Assembly: GCA_964058805.1 (NCBI GenBank)
Contig: CAXKVV010000022.1
Coordinates: forward strand, 806,001 to 870,000
Source of the DNA: Schoenoplectus triqueter
Taxonomy: Eukaryota > Streptophyta > Magnoliopsida > Poales > Cyperaceae
DNA: 64,000 nucleotides
Direction of reading: 5' to 3'
Shown here: positions 1 through 13,400 of the stretch, piece by piece
Numbering within the stretch: position 1 is the stretch's first letter
Layout: each line of letters starts with the position of its first letter
Translations under genes and position numbers: made by a program
The notes under the pieces: model-generated
Told to the model about the DNA's origin: nothing
Seen by the model: only the letters and a program-made list of their open reading frames with translations
Database searches by the model: none

Positions 1-376
1 AAATTACCATTTTTTTGATGCCCATGGTGCCTATTTATTTATTTATTTATGTATAAATTTAAAAATATGAACCTTTAGATATATTCTATATCATCTCAAT
101 TGTATGTATATGAAAAATCAAATTTTTTTTAACTTTATTTGAATAACCATCAAGTAACATGTCTAAATTGTAAAATTTGGTCCGTTGATTTTATTAACGC
201 TTGATGCCTATATAAATAATATCGAAATGATATAATTTTTTGTATACATATATAAGATGATATTTATAAAATATTCCTTCAATTAGTTTTGTTATTTAAG
301 AATTTAAATAATAGTTATTTGATATTTAATTTTAATGGCACCGATGTGGCACCAAAATGATGGTAATTGAATCCCT

Positions 377-383
<7 letters not shown>
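1..383 (+). mobile_element. MITE family 1, copy 1 (left end cut by window start)
   Basis: A second copy lies in reverse orientation at 60769-61167, and the two align along their whole length. The termini are inverted repeats with the core GGATYCAATTACCA (copy 2 shows both ends). This copy ends in TGGTAATTGAATCCC followed by a TA microsatellite. It has no coding capacity. About 400 bp with terminal inverted repeats is MITE-sized. The superfamily is not assigned because no clear target duplication can be read here. Confidence 0.8.
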
Positions 384-412
<29 letters not shown>

Positions 413-1116
413 TTATTAAAACTACAGCCATCAAACTTTTTGACATTAGATATAGACCAATATTTGTGCTTTCATTTGTATTTCTGTCTATATACTAACA
501 ATTTAAATTCTATTTTTTTACAGTCTTTGAACTATTAACTTGAGTCATTAGCGTATTGACCGAAACACAAGTGGAAGCATGTTAGCAAATCTCAGAGAGA
601 AATAGATTAATTATTACTTTCTTTTATCAATACTTATTAGTATTTTATTTAACACGAAGTATAGTTATATATATTTAAAGTTAAGATCAATTGACAATTA
701 TTTATCTTGAATACTCTAACGACGCGCGCTTTCTCATATCAGGCCAAAAGAAGAAGAAAAACTTAAAATAGAAGGGAAAAAAGACGTTATTAACATGTTT
801 GTTTCCGTATAGATTGGTTATCACAATTTTTATATAATTTTACTAATGACCCGTCAAATAACATTGAATATGAACTATTATAATTTCATTTTATTGATGA
901 ACAATCTTGCTAAAAATAATTACATAAAAAAATAGAACTTGCTAAAATTTATCAATTTTGGGTAAATTTTAGTATGTTTGAATGTTGATTCAAAAATTTT
1001 TAAATTGAGGAACGCAATATAAGGTTTTATCTCAATTTAAAATTGTTGATATAGGAGTTTGAATTTTGTATAATGATATTGTTGGTGAGATTAGAATTTG
1101 ATATTAGTATTGTGAA

Positions 1117-1175
<59 letters not shown>

Positions 1176-1910
1176 GATAATTTATATTGTTTGTGAGTTA
1201 ATGAATGACGCACAAATCAGAATAATATTTTAGAAAAAAAAATGAAACTGATAAAATTTTAAGAAAAAATGAAGGTTAAAGTGCAGTATATCGATCATTA
1301 TGTCCGTCAGTGAAAGTCATCGCAATAAAGATCATTTGTGACAATGCTGACGTCAATAGGGAGTACCTGCGAGGGTCTATGTGCGATCATGCCATCTGCG
1401 ATAGAATACAGTCACAAATATTAGTTTTGTGACTATTTTGACCATAACGGATACCCAATTTTGCTGTATTAATTACTACAAATCTCATGTTAATTCTAAT
1501 TTCTACCTACCTCTATATAGCAGCTTAATTTTATGCATATGCAGATTCTTTAGATCCTGACCTATGTACTATTGATGATATTATCATTATTGCAATAATG
1601 AATATCCAATTTATATTTATTTTTCTATAATTAACGATTGTGATCTCGGCCCCAATATTTAAAAATCCTGACTTTGTCCCTTGCACTAAGGTAACACTTG
1701 TCTAATTTGCATCAACGTTTTAACATACTTACATTTATAATTGTATGCGTAAATATTCATTAAGAATGATTTTTTTATTTCAAAAACTATCTCAGGTTTT
1801 CAATAGATATCATATGTTTTGGAAAAAGTTTCAAATAGATCTCATTATTAAACATGAACATGATATGTACACTTCTTAGTCTCAGCTAGAATATATATAT
1901 ATATATATAT
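384..1910. other. AT-rich intergenic stretch with microsatellites
   Basis: No gene is visible. A TA dinucleotide run covers about 381-411, immediately beside the MITE end, and an ATT trinucleotide run of about 19 units covers 1117-1175. A further TA run at about 1891-1910 abuts the next foldback element. The rest is unrecognised AT-rich sequence. Confidence 0.8.
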
Positions 1911-2144
1911 GAGTGGAGATACCGTGAGCTTAACTCAAAAAATATATTAAATTATCTTAAAATTTTAATTTATCATTCTCATTAAATTCTAATGAGAATG
2001 ATAAATTAAAATGAGAATGATTTAATAGATTTTCATATAAAAATTTTAATGAGAATGATAAATTAAAATTTCGAGATGATTTAATATATTTTTTGAGTTA
2101 AGCTCACGGAAGGCCTCCGTGAGCTTAAGCTCACGGTATCTCTA

Positions 2145-2150
<6 letters not shown>
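1911..2150. mobile_element. Foldback MITE family 2, copy A
   Basis: The sequence is close to palindromic. It opens with GAGATACCGTGAGCTTAACTC and closes with the reverse complement (GAGTTAAGCTCACGG ... GGTATCTCTACTC). The arms carry the family-typical AATTTATCATTCTCATTAAA. It is followed directly by a TC run and a TA run, and preceded by a TA run. There is no coding capacity. Related copies are at about 2191, 2988, 27490 and 59440. Confidence 0.8.
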
Positions 2151-2190
<40 letters not shown>

Positions 2191-2194
<4 letters not shown>

Positions 2195-2550
2195 GATACT
2201 GTGAGTTTAACTAAAAAAATATATCAAATTATCTTTAAATTTTAATTTATCATTCTCATTAAATTTTTTATATGAAAATCTCATGAGATGTAAAAATTTG
2301 GAGCGTTTTGATCTTGAAATCGGCTCTAAAAATAATAATAATAAAATATTTAATATTTAAACATCATTTTAGAAAATTAAAAACGGTGGGTTAAAAAGCT
2401 CAAAACACTCCAATTTTTTGCATCCCACAAGATTTTCATATAAAAAATTTAATGAGCATGATAAATTAAAATTTGGAGATAATTTAATTTATTTTTTGAG
2501 TTAAGCTCACGAAAGGCCTCCGTGAACTTAAGCTCACGGTATCTTTACTC
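2191..2550. mobile_element. Foldback MITE family 2, copy B
   Basis: Opens with AAAGATACTGTGAGTTTAAC and closes with GGTATCTTTACTC, with complementary arms and a short non-palindromic centre (AAATCGGCTC followed by AATAATAATA). It is flanked by a TA run on the left and a TC then TA run on the right, like the other copies. Confidence 0.8.
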
Positions 2551-2560
2551 TCTCTCTCTA

Positions 2561-2955
2561 TATATGGAGTGAGACTTTGATACTTCATGAAGCATAAAAA
2601 TCTTCCGTAATTCACGTCCGTATCTCGAATTTAAAAGTTCAAATGACAAATCCAAATCATTGAACATGATCTTCTTATGGAAATATCTTTCGAGATCAAA
2701 TTTTATATTTTTTAAATTTTTTTTTCTATTTTTTAGATGGGTATAAAATCACTAGTTTTGGATGGTGCAGAGATCGTTAGATCAACAAATTTTGTACCCA
2801 TCTAAAAAATAGCAAAAAGATTCAAAATAATATAAATTTTGATCTCCAAAGTTGTTTTAATATGAAGATCATGTTCAACGGCTTGAATCGATCGTTTGAA
2901 CTTTCAATTTCAAGATTTTATTCTTCGCAAAACACCATAGTCTCATTCTATATAT
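2561..2955. mobile_element. Foldback MITE family 3 (full-length palindrome)
   Basis: The left arm reads inward from GGAGTGAGACT and the right arm outward to AGTCTCATTCTATATA. The arms pair over almost their whole length, sharing in inverted orientation GAACATGATCTTC and TTTTTTAGATGGGTA, and the turn lies near 2760. It is bordered by TATATA on both sides. There is no ORF. It is distinct in sequence from family 2 although it sits in the same cluster. Confidence 0.75.
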
Positions 2956-2960
2956 ATGTG

Positions 2961-2987
<27 letters not shown>

Positions 2988-3011
<24 letters not shown>

Positions 3012-3240
3012 TAAAATCTTAAACTCATGGAGGCCTTCGTGAGCTTAACTCAAAAAACATATCAAATCATCTTTAAATTTTAATTTATCATGGTCATTAA
3101 ACTTCTTTATATGAAAATATTATGGAATACAAAAATTTGGAGTGTTTTGAGGTTTTTAAGTCACCATTTTTAATTTTTAAAAATCAGCTCTAAAAATAAT
3201 AATAATATATTCAATAGTTGAACATCATTTTATATATAAG
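2988..3240. mobile_element. Foldback MITE family 2, copy C (half element)
   Basis: A TA run and a GA run (2965-3011) precede AAACTCATGGAGGCC and GTGAGCTTAACTC, followed by the family body through AAATCAGCTCTAAAAATAAT. The complementary right arm is missing, so this is a one-armed remnant. Confidence 0.7.
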
Positions 3241-5479
3241 AACTCGTTAACAATTTATTTATTAATTCTCGAGAACCTTTCAGTGGTTCATCCGATTATA
3301 ATATATAAAAATTTGTTATAATTAACTAGATTCGACATCTTTCAACCATATGATTAGAATTTTGCAATTGATTTAATTTCCGTTTACTTCTTGTTTGTAT
3401 ACCTGTTATCCAAATACCTGGAAAACGTTTCCGGCCAAAAGATGCATGCACAACTGGACCAAATTACAACACGCCAATATATATTTGGATTGAAGTTGTT
3501 TATCTTGCATCTCATTTTGCACTCAGCACTCTTTCGAGGTACATTGTTGATATATTTTTTTAATAACATCTTAAACTTGATAATAATATGTTCCTATTTA
3601 CGACATTATATACAAATACTACATAAATTATATTTTAACTTATCAGAAAGAAAAATATATGACATAAATTTTTATATAATTATTTTATCATTATAACAAT
3701 TTTCGAAATAAAAAAATGGACAAACTGTGCAGAATGCATGATACATGAATATTTTCAACTATTATTTTTTATTCTCCAGTGTGGGAAATTGTAAAATGCA
3801 GTAGACAATTTGACAAGAGTATTGTTTCAGAACCCAGCTTAGGACTTTCATGTTGGGTAAGTTCCATTCGGGTGTTGAACTTCCCAGGCAGGTTTTATTT
3901 GGGGGTTAAACAATAGGTGATATAGCACCCAGGGTCCAGTAATTCAGTCAACTTAATTCTCTCCAGCCTACACATCAGAGGACAAAATGGCCGTTCCAGT
4001 CGTTGCTTTAGAGCATATCAGCAATTAAAAAGTCCTCTCCGGTTATGAACGCAATGGAGAGCAATGAGAATACATGAGAGATGTTTTTGGACGGAAGATG
4101 ATTTGGATTATTTTTATTATTATTCTATATGACCTGTGGCTGTCATCAATTGTATATCTAGTACCAGTCAAAATCATTTTCTTTGTTTCTTTTTTGGTCA
4201 TCTGAAGAAAGCTGTGTTTGACTACACGCCAATTTCTTTCATGAGTCGTCAGCCAATGAAAACGGTTTATGACTGATTTTTTTCTTTTGGTAAATAAAAT
4301 AAAAAAAATAAAAAATGGCATGATTTCTTAAATTTTAAATGTTATGACCGAATTTGAAACTCAGTTTTTTTTTATTATTTTGATGCTTTCATTAATTTTT
4401 TTAAAACTTTTTCAAACACTTTAAATAAAAATGATATGACGGCGGATAAAGTTAGGAGATATATGAGTGCAGTACATGATTCAAGAATATTGTTATATAA
4501 TTAATAATCAATTTAAAAATTTTATGGTTCTTCTTAATAATTTTTTATATTATTATATATCATTGTTTAATGGTTAACTAGTGCATTTATATATAAACAA
4601 GGATGGAGCGAATTACCGTTTATATATTAAGCTAGAGAGCTGGATAATAAAAAATAATTTATTGATATAATTTTTAAATTTAAATATATAGTTGAGAACA
4701 TGTAAATACTAGTATATTTGTCGATCAAATATACATAAGTATTTAATAGATAATAAAATTATATCAATAAATATATTTTTTATTTTTTTAAAATATACAT
4801 AATTTAATTGATGATTTTAAAAAAAATCAGTCAAAGGCGGCCATTGTTCCTATTCAACCTACTCATTTTAATTCATAGTAATTAGTAAGATTTCTCGAAT
4901 ATTTTTACCCATTTTTCTGTCTTATTTCTGTTTTTGCTGAATTTTATAAATAATATGGTATTTTTTTCGTATTATTCGTGAAAATTACAAATTTTATTTT
5001 GTTATTAAAATATTAATATTTTTATTATATTATTTTCTAATAATAAGAAGAAAATAATTTTTAAAATATATTTATATCATATGAAAATCATGAATTACAT
5101 ACATAATAAAATACTAGCATCTACGGTATGTACTCATTTGTAATAACTTTCATTGTGTAGCTGGGCCTTGCATGTTAATTTTCTGACAAATGTATATGTG
5201 ACATGGACCACATTGAAGTTTTTGGAAAAGTTTTAAAAAATTTAATCAAAACATCAAAATTTTATAAAAAATTAGGACTGAGTTTCAAATTTGATCCCAG
5301 CTAACTGGAACCGAATTTGAAACTCAGATCCGACTATGAGTGCACATTTTCACTGAAATCATACCATTTCTCTATTTTTATTTTATTTACCCAAAAAAAT
5401 CTGCCTTTATGATGGTGATAATGAGATCAACTATTGGAGTATGAATTAGTGTCAGTTCATGCAGTACTGCAAGTTTTTA
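3241..5479. other. Intergenic, nothing recognised
   Basis: AT-rich sequence with only short, unsupported ORFs (about 3391-3696 on + and 4043-4321 on -). Neither has recognisable protein motifs, codon bias or splice context. A slightly GC-richer patch at 3840-4030 resembles no family I know. Confidence 0.6.
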
Positions 5480-5810
5480 AATATGAATTTCAATATGATG
5501 AGTTTGATCACTGTATGAAGTATATGCGATATGCGGGTGAATATGTGATTTAATATACGGATATATACTTTAAAAAAATTAAATATTTGAATCAATCATT
5601 TATTTTTAAATATTTTTTATATAAAATAAGAAAATATAATAATATAATAATATATTAATATAATTTATAATTTTTTGCATAAAATGTATCATAAGTTTAA
5701 TATGATAAAAATTTTAAAAAATATCCCGCATTATTGAAAATATAGATATATATTCTTATACATGCGGTATTACACGGCATAAGCGTATTGCATTTTAAAG
5801 CAATGAGTAT
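5480..5810 (+). repeat. Dispersed AT-rich repeat, copy 1
   Basis: Aligns with the reverse complement of 40000-40345. Both share ACGGATAT, the segment AAAATAAGAAAATATAATA and a terminal ATGCGGT-type motif. It has no ORF and may be a degraded MITE or retroelement fragment. Class unknown. Confidence 0.5.
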
Positions 5811-6821
5811 TGGTACTGACCAATGTCATGGCTCAAGTTATGGTGGGTCACGAATTGCTAATTCTCGATCTGATTCTAAACTCTCAGACAGAAACGAAGA
5901 GTTGGAGAAAAGAAAACTCTCCTTTCTAGGATCTTAATAAAAAATAAGGAAAACCTTATTTCATTCTGGTAACTTGCTGGTAGGTTTCCAATTTTCAGGA
6001 ACCAGCAGGGGGCAGTCTGTTTGTAGAATTGCAAAATCACTACTTATTTCTCTGAAGAATGGACTTTAGCGGGCTTGAGGGTCGTAATTTATTGGTAGGC
6101 TCAGAAAGGTGAAATTATCTTGTACCAAAGTAACCTAATGGAGGAATATCAGGGCTGAGAACAACTGCACAATACAAGGATAAGGCTATAGGTATCAATT
6201 ATGACACTATTTTTCTTCTACAAATTTTGTTGATTGATTAAGAAGTGTTGCCATAATAAACAAACAATCTCATTGTTATTTATCAAATCCCAATATCAGC
6301 AATTCAGCATCCAAGTAAACACCATAGCTAAATGGGCTTTCGATCTGTTATTGAACAATATAGGCCTAAAATGGTTTATCTTCAGCCCAATTATGGTGAA
6401 AGTCCGTATATAAATACTTCTAGTACCCAATCCTTTTCCAAATCTGTGGCTGTCGTGTCTGCTCTCTTTAAAGTTTTATTTCAACAAAACTGAATCAATC
6501 ACTGTTTAGAAGCTATTGTGTTCTCATAATGACCTCACAATGGAAAGATCCAATTAGGAAATAATATTACTTCTCGGCATTCTACGTGTAAATACAAGAA
6601 TCCTTCCTAAATTCTTTATCTTTCTGTCTTCTTTTTTTACGTTTTTGTATGGTAGTTGTTTCCTCTCATTCTCCAGCCATTAAACATGCAAAACAATATT
6701 CAGTCTGTTCAAAGAAGGAAAATTTGATTCGAAAATTGGGTAAAGTAAGAAAAGGAACATTAGTGCATTCAGAGGTGCTCAAATCTCCACTTGTACACTT
6801 ACAAAATCTAATAACTTCACA
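5811..6821. other. Upstream region of the D27-like gene
   Basis: No independent gene is seen. The stretch becomes less AT-rich toward 6400-6820, consistent with promoter and 5' leader of the gene that follows. A 61-86 codon ORF at 6649-6909 overlaps the gene start in another frame and is treated as chance. Confidence 0.5.
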
Positions 6822-9414
6822 ATGGCAACGGCGAGACTATCTTGCCTCCCTACCTCCTGCATCCCAGAGAAAAGAAACCACAACAGCCGATATTACCACA
6901 TCACAATAAAATGCGCCATAGCAGAACCATCTGGTGTACCCGCACCAATGGGACAGAAAACAGAGTACAAGGACGGGTGGTTCGAAAAGGCGTTCATGTC
7001 GCTCTTCGTGCGAAAAATGGAGAAGTTTGCAAGTGGTGGAAAGATCCAGAAGGGATTTTGGGATTGGGATTATGAGAGCTTTGTTGATGTTTCGAGACGG
7101 GTAATGGTTGGCAGGAACAGGCAGCAACAGCAGGAGGTGGTGAGAGAAGTGCTGCTCTCCATGCTTCCTCCAGGTGCTCCAGCTCAGGTTTGTTTAAGTC
7201 GTTCGCGTGGTATTTCATTTTTATTTTTCTGGAATTCAGGAAGGCTTTTGAATATCTGACCTAATTTAAAAGATATTGTGTAATTCCATTTTGTACCAGA
7301 CCTGCATTCCTGTCTGGTAATACACATTTTACCTGCCAACTCATACTATGCTTCAACAGTTTAATGCCCAGAATCCAACTAGGCAATACTTTTGATTACA
7401 TTGAGAACTCATAATAATAACAGATTATCGTCTGTAATGAACCTGACTGATTTTTAGGTAACCTTATATAACCTTGAAAGAATGAATGAAATCTTGAAGT
7501 ATAATATCTTGTACGGTGGAACTGACCCAAACAGAACCAGACTAAATCAAAACCTGAAACTGACCCAAACAGAAAAATAGCCAGCTTGCTAAAGACATGA
7601 CCAATGATCTGAAATATCCAAATTCCAATTGGCGGAATGCATGCAGCATGAGTAAAAAATAATCCAATTGGCTAGCTATCGATCTGAACATGAACATTGA
7701 AAAAGCACAATCCATGCTTCACTTCTTTCATTAGAGCGCTTGAATTAAAACTTAGTCCTGCTTCTTGCAGTGATCGAATATTTGTAGTTTAAACATGTAG
7801 TTGGAAGCTTATCTTCGACTAGAGTTTGCAAGCTAATAACAGTATTTCAGACTCATATCATATGTTCAAAATGTCAGAAAATCCTTCTGGCATTGTAAAT
7901 ATGTTCAAATTTCAAAAAGCATGGACGTGTGTGATGACTGATGACATTACCTAAAGGGTAGTGATATAAGCTCCTATTTTGCCTCTAATGTTATTGATGA
8001 GTTGGATTTTAGTAAAGAAGTGTATTATATGTTATATAATTATTATATTAAAAAATTTTGAGATGGTAAAAATTTATTACAGATAGTTCAGTCAGAAAAA
8101 TTATTGTTAGTAAAAATTTGCATAATTAATTTACTAATAAAAATTTACATAATTAATTTACTGATAAAAATTTACATATAGGTAGTTCCGTCAGGAAATA
8201 TTATTGTAGGTAAAAATTTGTATGGTCGGCTCTTTATTAAAATTTCGATCAGCACATTTGTCTATCGCCAACACGTCAATAATTAAGGGGTAAAACTTGA
8301 GACATTTTATATTTATTCTTGCCTAAAAAAATTCACTATTGTTCATTTGTTTTCATTATTAGTTTACTTCTTTTTGGGGCAAAAACCATGCCCAGCTTGC
8401 CCATATATAATTCAATATTTATCTTCTTATTGAATGTAATGTATTGCTGAATTCGATGGAGGTACAATGTACATAAAAATGATGCATTAATGTTGTTACT
8501 TTTTACAGTTTAGGAAATTGTTTCCTCCAACAAAATGGGCGGCAGAGTTCAATGCTGCCTTAACAGTGCCTTTCTTCCATTGGCTAGTAGGACCATCTGA
8601 GGTACTTCCCAGTCTATAACTTCATATTGTGAAGGAAAAAAAATTACTTCTTTCCTAAGGAGAGGTTTAATTTTAGTTTTAAATGGATCAATTATAGCTC
8701 ATAACTTAGATAGATCATAATGTTCTGCATTAGCAACAAGGCCGATCATAATTTACTAATTTACATTAACAAATCTACACCCAAATGATTTCTGGTAACA
8801 ATCATCTTTTTAGGTAATAGAAGTAGAAGTGAATGGTGAAAAGCAAAGAAGTGGCGTCCGCATTAAGAAATGCCGGTATGCGTATAATTCTAATTTTTTT
8901 TTTGCACAATTTAGGTTGATTGGGTTTGAACTAAAGTGATTACTTAATTAGTATTAATTATTTTATATTTTTATTGTTAATTTGAAATAGGTACTTGGAG
9001 AACAGCGGGTGTGTGGGAATGTGTGTGAATATGTGCAAAATTCCAACTCAAGATTTCTTCACTAATGAGTTCGGGCTTCCCTTAACCATGAACCCTAGTA
9101 AGTGATACCTTTATCCATACTGGTAATCTCTCCCAGAAAAGATAAATTAAGTTTTGTCTTATAGTGTTGACAATTTCAACCGTGTGTTACAGATTTTGAA
9201 GATATGAGTTGTGAAATGATATATGGACAACCACCGCCTACTTTCAAAGAAGATCCTGCATCAAAACAGCCATGCTATGCTGACTTCTGTAAGGATGAAT
9301 ACTAATTTGTTACAATATAAATGCAAATTGAATCCTGCTTACCATTTTGAACTTTGCATTTCAGGTTCCATGGCCAAAACCAGCTCCGATATGTGTCATA
9401 AATTGAAGGCTTAG
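6822..9414 (+). CDS. D27-like protein (DUF4033, beta-carotene isomerase D27 family), plastid-targeted
   Basis: Six exons join in frame to 257 codons plus stop: 6822-7187, 8509-8601, 8814-8875, 8991-9097, 9193-9288 and 9365-9414, all with GT-AG introns. The N-terminus (about residues 1-35, Ser/Arg-rich, few acidic residues) looks like a chloroplast transit peptide. The body carries DUF4033 signatures: [18 protein letters not shown] near residue 51, [11 protein letters not shown] near 128, a Cys-rich segment [18 protein letters not shown], then [24 protein letters not shown] and a C-terminal [10 protein letters not shown]27 itself isomerises all-trans to 9-cis beta-carotene as the first step of strigolactone synthesis; paralogues in this family have related carotenoid isomerase activity. 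The C-terminal ending suggests a D27-like paralogue rather than D27 proper, but I cannot settle this without a tree. No broken codons or splice sites were found. Length fits the family (about 260 aa). Confidence 0.88.
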
Positions 9415-10095
9415 CAAACTAACTGATGTTTGGGAAGAATTAATGAAATTATTCAGGGTAAACTACTGACCTCAATGCTGAACAACTGAACATTAAGCCC
9501 AATACCAGTACATTCCTGGTCGAGTAACAGGTCCAGTGTCATGTACCAGTTACTTCAGCATAGTACCTCACTAAGCGCCATGAGAAACTTGAAAAATGAA
9601 TACTTTGAAATTACAAAAAGAAGTACACATATATGGTCAAGTGTTGTCACCCAACTAGGTTTGGTCGTAGGCAACCCATTGAGATATATATACATGTTGA
9701 AGCAAGTGTCCCACTGGCACAGTTAATTTGATGCTTAATCTTGCCAAATTCTTTATATTGGCTTTTGGCTTTTGCAGACTGTTTCGTCTGTGAGCTGAAG
9801 GAAGACATGCGCATCTCAAATCAATTGGATTAGATTTTTTTTGTATTAGAATACAGAAGTTTACTGATTAAATTTTTAGAATATGTATATTAAACAAAGG
9901 GAGTATGTACATATTAAATTCTGCCGCTAAATATTTACAAGTATATTGCTTATGCGTTGCAACAAAACTTTATACAAAATTAAATATTTTTTGCTCAAAA
10001 AATATATACTTTCTATAAACAAAAGTATAATTATATAATAATTTTAGATTCTAATATATAAAATTTTATTTAATAAATTGAATAAAAGTGTTTGC
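9415..10095. other. 3' flank of the D27-like gene
   Basis: Contains the probable 3' untranslated region and AT-rich spacer up to the Copia insertion point. A 61-codon ORF at 9541-9726 has no recognisable content. No other gene is visible. Confidence 0.5.
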
Positions 10096-10436
10096 TGTAA
10101 GATGTAAGCTGTTGAGTGGCTTGGGATAGCATCGGCACGCAAACAGGGGTCAACAAAGGATCGAATCAGAAATTAATTGATTCTTTGTGATAGTTTACTT
10201 ATTTTAGGATTCTAATAGTATCTTTTATTATTTGTTCTTTTCCTGCTATGATCCTTTCCTTAGTGAATAGGATTAGGAAACTATTTTCTATTTTAGATAA
10301 GAATGTATTAGGATATTTTATTTCCATGCTTGATGTTGAAGCTGAATAAAAGCTGAAGGAAAAAACCAGAAAAGGTGCGGCATTATTTTGCACCACAATT
10401 AGTTTTCTCTCTATTTTTCTTCTCTATTATCTGACA
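10096..10436 (+). repeat. Copia 5' LTR
   Basis: Begins TGTAAGATGTAAGCTG and ends ATTATCTGACA. It matches 14547-14887 with no difference seen. It contains A/T-rich stretches that could act as promoter and polyadenylation signals (for example GAATAAAAG near 10345). It encodes nothing. Confidence 0.96.
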
Positions 10437-10438
10437 TT

Positions 10439-10450
10439 TGGTATCAGAGC
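10439..10450 (+). other. Copia primer binding site
   Basis: TGGTATCAGAGC, two bases after the LTR end, is the classic plant LTR-retrotransposon site complementary to the 3' end of initiator methionine tRNA. Confidence 0.92.
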
Positions 10451-10464
10451 GCCAGTTCTGATCC

Positions 10465-13400
10465 ATGGCAAAGAACAATGAGACGAAAACACCTAGCGCT
10501 GGTACTAGCGTTGTTGCGAGAGTTGGGGTACCCATTCAATATCCTACTTTGAATGATACAAACTATAATTTGTGGGCAGTGAAGATGAAAATTATCTTGC
10601 GGGCATTAGGGCTATGGGAGGCAGTGGAGGACAACGGACCTGTTGAAAAAGAAAAGGATCAGGGAGCCGTGGCTGCTATCTCCCAAGCAGTGCCGGATGC
10701 CGTGGTAATGGCAATTGCTGAAAAAGAGACAGCAAAAGCAGTTTGGGAAACCATTAAGCAGATGAGTATAGGAGAAGATCGTGTCAGGAAAGCAAGGGCA
10801 CAGGTACTCAAGAGGCAATTTGACCGATTGATTATGTCAGATACTGCAAGCATAGTTGATTTCTCTCAAGAGTTGATAAGTTTAACAGGAGAGATCAGAT
10901 CTCTTGGGGTAGAGTTAAATGATCAGGTTGTGGTCGAAAGGTTGTTTAGTGCTGTACCAGATAAGTTTCTACCCATTATTGGAACGATTGAACAGTGGGG
11001 CGACTTATCTGGGATGTCAGTGGCTGAAGCGGTAGGAAGGTTGAGAGTCTTTGAGGAAAGTTTGAAGGGCAGGCAACATCATAGAGTAATATGTGAGCAA
11101 CTGATGCTTACGCAGTCACAGTGGGAAGCGCTCTCGCTGAAAGAAAAGAAGAAAGGTGAAAGCTCGGAGGGCAGAGAAGATGGAAACAAAAGAGAATATG
11201 AGAAGAAAGGGTATAAGAAATTTGACAAATCCAAAATTAAGTGTTTCAACTGCTCGATTTACGGACATTTTGCATCAGAATGTCGTAAGCCTAGAAGAGA
11301 AAAAGCAAATCTGGTGGAGAAAGAGGAAGATGAGCCAGCACTTTTGATGAATGAAATCATAAGAGTTGAAACGACTAATGGAGGGTCTGAGGCACTGTGT
11401 TTGGGGGCAAAGGTGAAACCAAAAGAGAACTCGTGGTATTTGGACTTGGGAGCAAGTAACCATATGACGGGTTTCAAAGAACATTTCTCAAATCTTGATA
11501 CAACAGTAAAAGGAACTGTAAAACTCGGAGATGGTTCAGAGGTATTTATAGGAGGACGTGGTACTGTGTTGATGAAGTGCCGTACAGGAGAGCAGAGAAG
11601 TTTAACCGATGTCTACTTTATCCCGAAACTGACCAGTAACATAATTAGTTTGGGGCAACTTGAAGAAAGGGGCTGTAAAGTGAAAATCGAGGATGGCAAC
11701 ATGATGGTTATAGATAAATGTGGACAGCTGATCATTCGAGTGCAGAGGACCAAGAATAGGCTATACATTTTAAAGCTTGATCTGGTGAGTTCTATGTGCT
11801 TGAAAGCAAGTACTGAAGCTGATACACTAAGGTGGCATGCAAGGTATGGACATCTGAATTATCAGTCACTCAAAAGAATGTCTCTCGAAAATCTGGTAGA
11901 AGGTTTGCCAATGATTGAATGCTCAGACGATGTGTGTAGAGGTTGTATGGTTGGAAAACAGCGCCGATTATCCTTTCCTCAAACTGCAGAATTTAGAGCA
12001 AAAGAACCCCTGGAACTGATTCACGGGGATCTGTGTGGACCCATCTCTCCTCCCACACCGGCTGGTAACAGGTTTTTCCTCCTATTAGTTGATGATTTCA
12101 GTCGGTACATGTGGGTTGTTCTTTTGAAAACTAAGGATAAAGCTTTTGCTGCCTTTAAAGAAGTTAAGAAAGAAGTTGAAATGGAGAGGGCAGAGAAAGT
12201 AAGGGCTCTCAGGACCGATAGGGGAGGTGAATTCAATTCAGATACATTTGTTGAATACTGCAAGGAAACGGGTATCAAAAGGTTTCTAACTGCATCATAT
12301 TCTCCACAGCAAAACGGGGTAGTCGAGAGGAGGAATCAAACCATTCTAGGCATGGCCCGAAGCATGATGAAAAGCATGAAAATTCCTGCTGAGTTCTGGG
12401 GAGAAGCAGTAACCACAGCTGTGTACATTCTGAATCGAGCAACCACAAAAAGTCTGACGGGAATGACTCCTTATGAGGCATGGCACAAGAGAAAGCCAAA
12501 GGTAAGTCATTTTCGAACTTTTGGGTGTCTGGTACATGTGAAGTCAACGAGCCCCCACTTATCAAAACTTGATGACAGAAGTTCTCTCATGGTATTTCTT
12601 GGTTACGAAAAGGGGTCCAAAGCATACAGGGTTTACAATCCGGTTACAAAAAGGGTACATATAACACGAGATGCTATTTTTGAGGAGGATAAATTATGGG
12701 ACTGGGGAATTGAGCAGGAGCAATTAGAGAATCAGATGCGTTTCTCTTTTACAGTAGGTTCTGAAGTTGGTTCTAAAGTGCATGAGTCAAGTGATGGGTA
12801 CCAAGATGAAAACCGAAATAATCCAAACCAACACACTATCATACAAGACTCACTTGGTATTAATGATCATGAGGATCAAGTAGACTCACAGGGAACACCA
12901 GTAAGGTTGCGAAGTTTGGAGAAAATTTATAATGAAACCGAACCTATTCATTTGAATTGCTCTAATGTGTGTTTGATTGGGATAGAAAAACCGAGATGTT
13001 TTGATGAAGCAATAAAAGACAAGACCTGGAATCGTGCAATGACAGAAGAAATTGAGTCTATTGAGGAAAATAACACTTGGAGCCTAGTAGAATCAGTTGA
13101 GGGGCAGAAACCTATAGGGCTTAAGTGGGTTTTCAAACTGAAGAAAGACTCAAAAGGAAGAATTGCGAAGCACAAAGCACGTCTTGTGGCAAAGGGGTAT
13201 GTTCAAAAGTATGGAGTTGATTATGAAGAGGTTTTTGCTCCTGTAACAAGGATGGAAACAGTGCGAATGATTATGGTGTTAGCAGTGCAAGGAGGATGGC
13301 TGATGCATCATATGGATGTAAAATCTGCTTTCTTGAATGGAGAATTGAGAGAAGAAGTCTATGTTACGCAACCACCTGGATTTGAGATAGAAGGCCAAGA

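Noticed and set aside
3391..3696. 101-codon ORF in the left intergenic region
   Set aside because: AT-driven composition, hydrophobic simple content, no conserved motif, overlapped by an antisense ORF.
6649..6909. 86-codon ORF upstream of the D27-like start
   Set aside because: Overlaps the gene in another frame, has no domain, and the D27-like frame from 6822 explains the coding signal.
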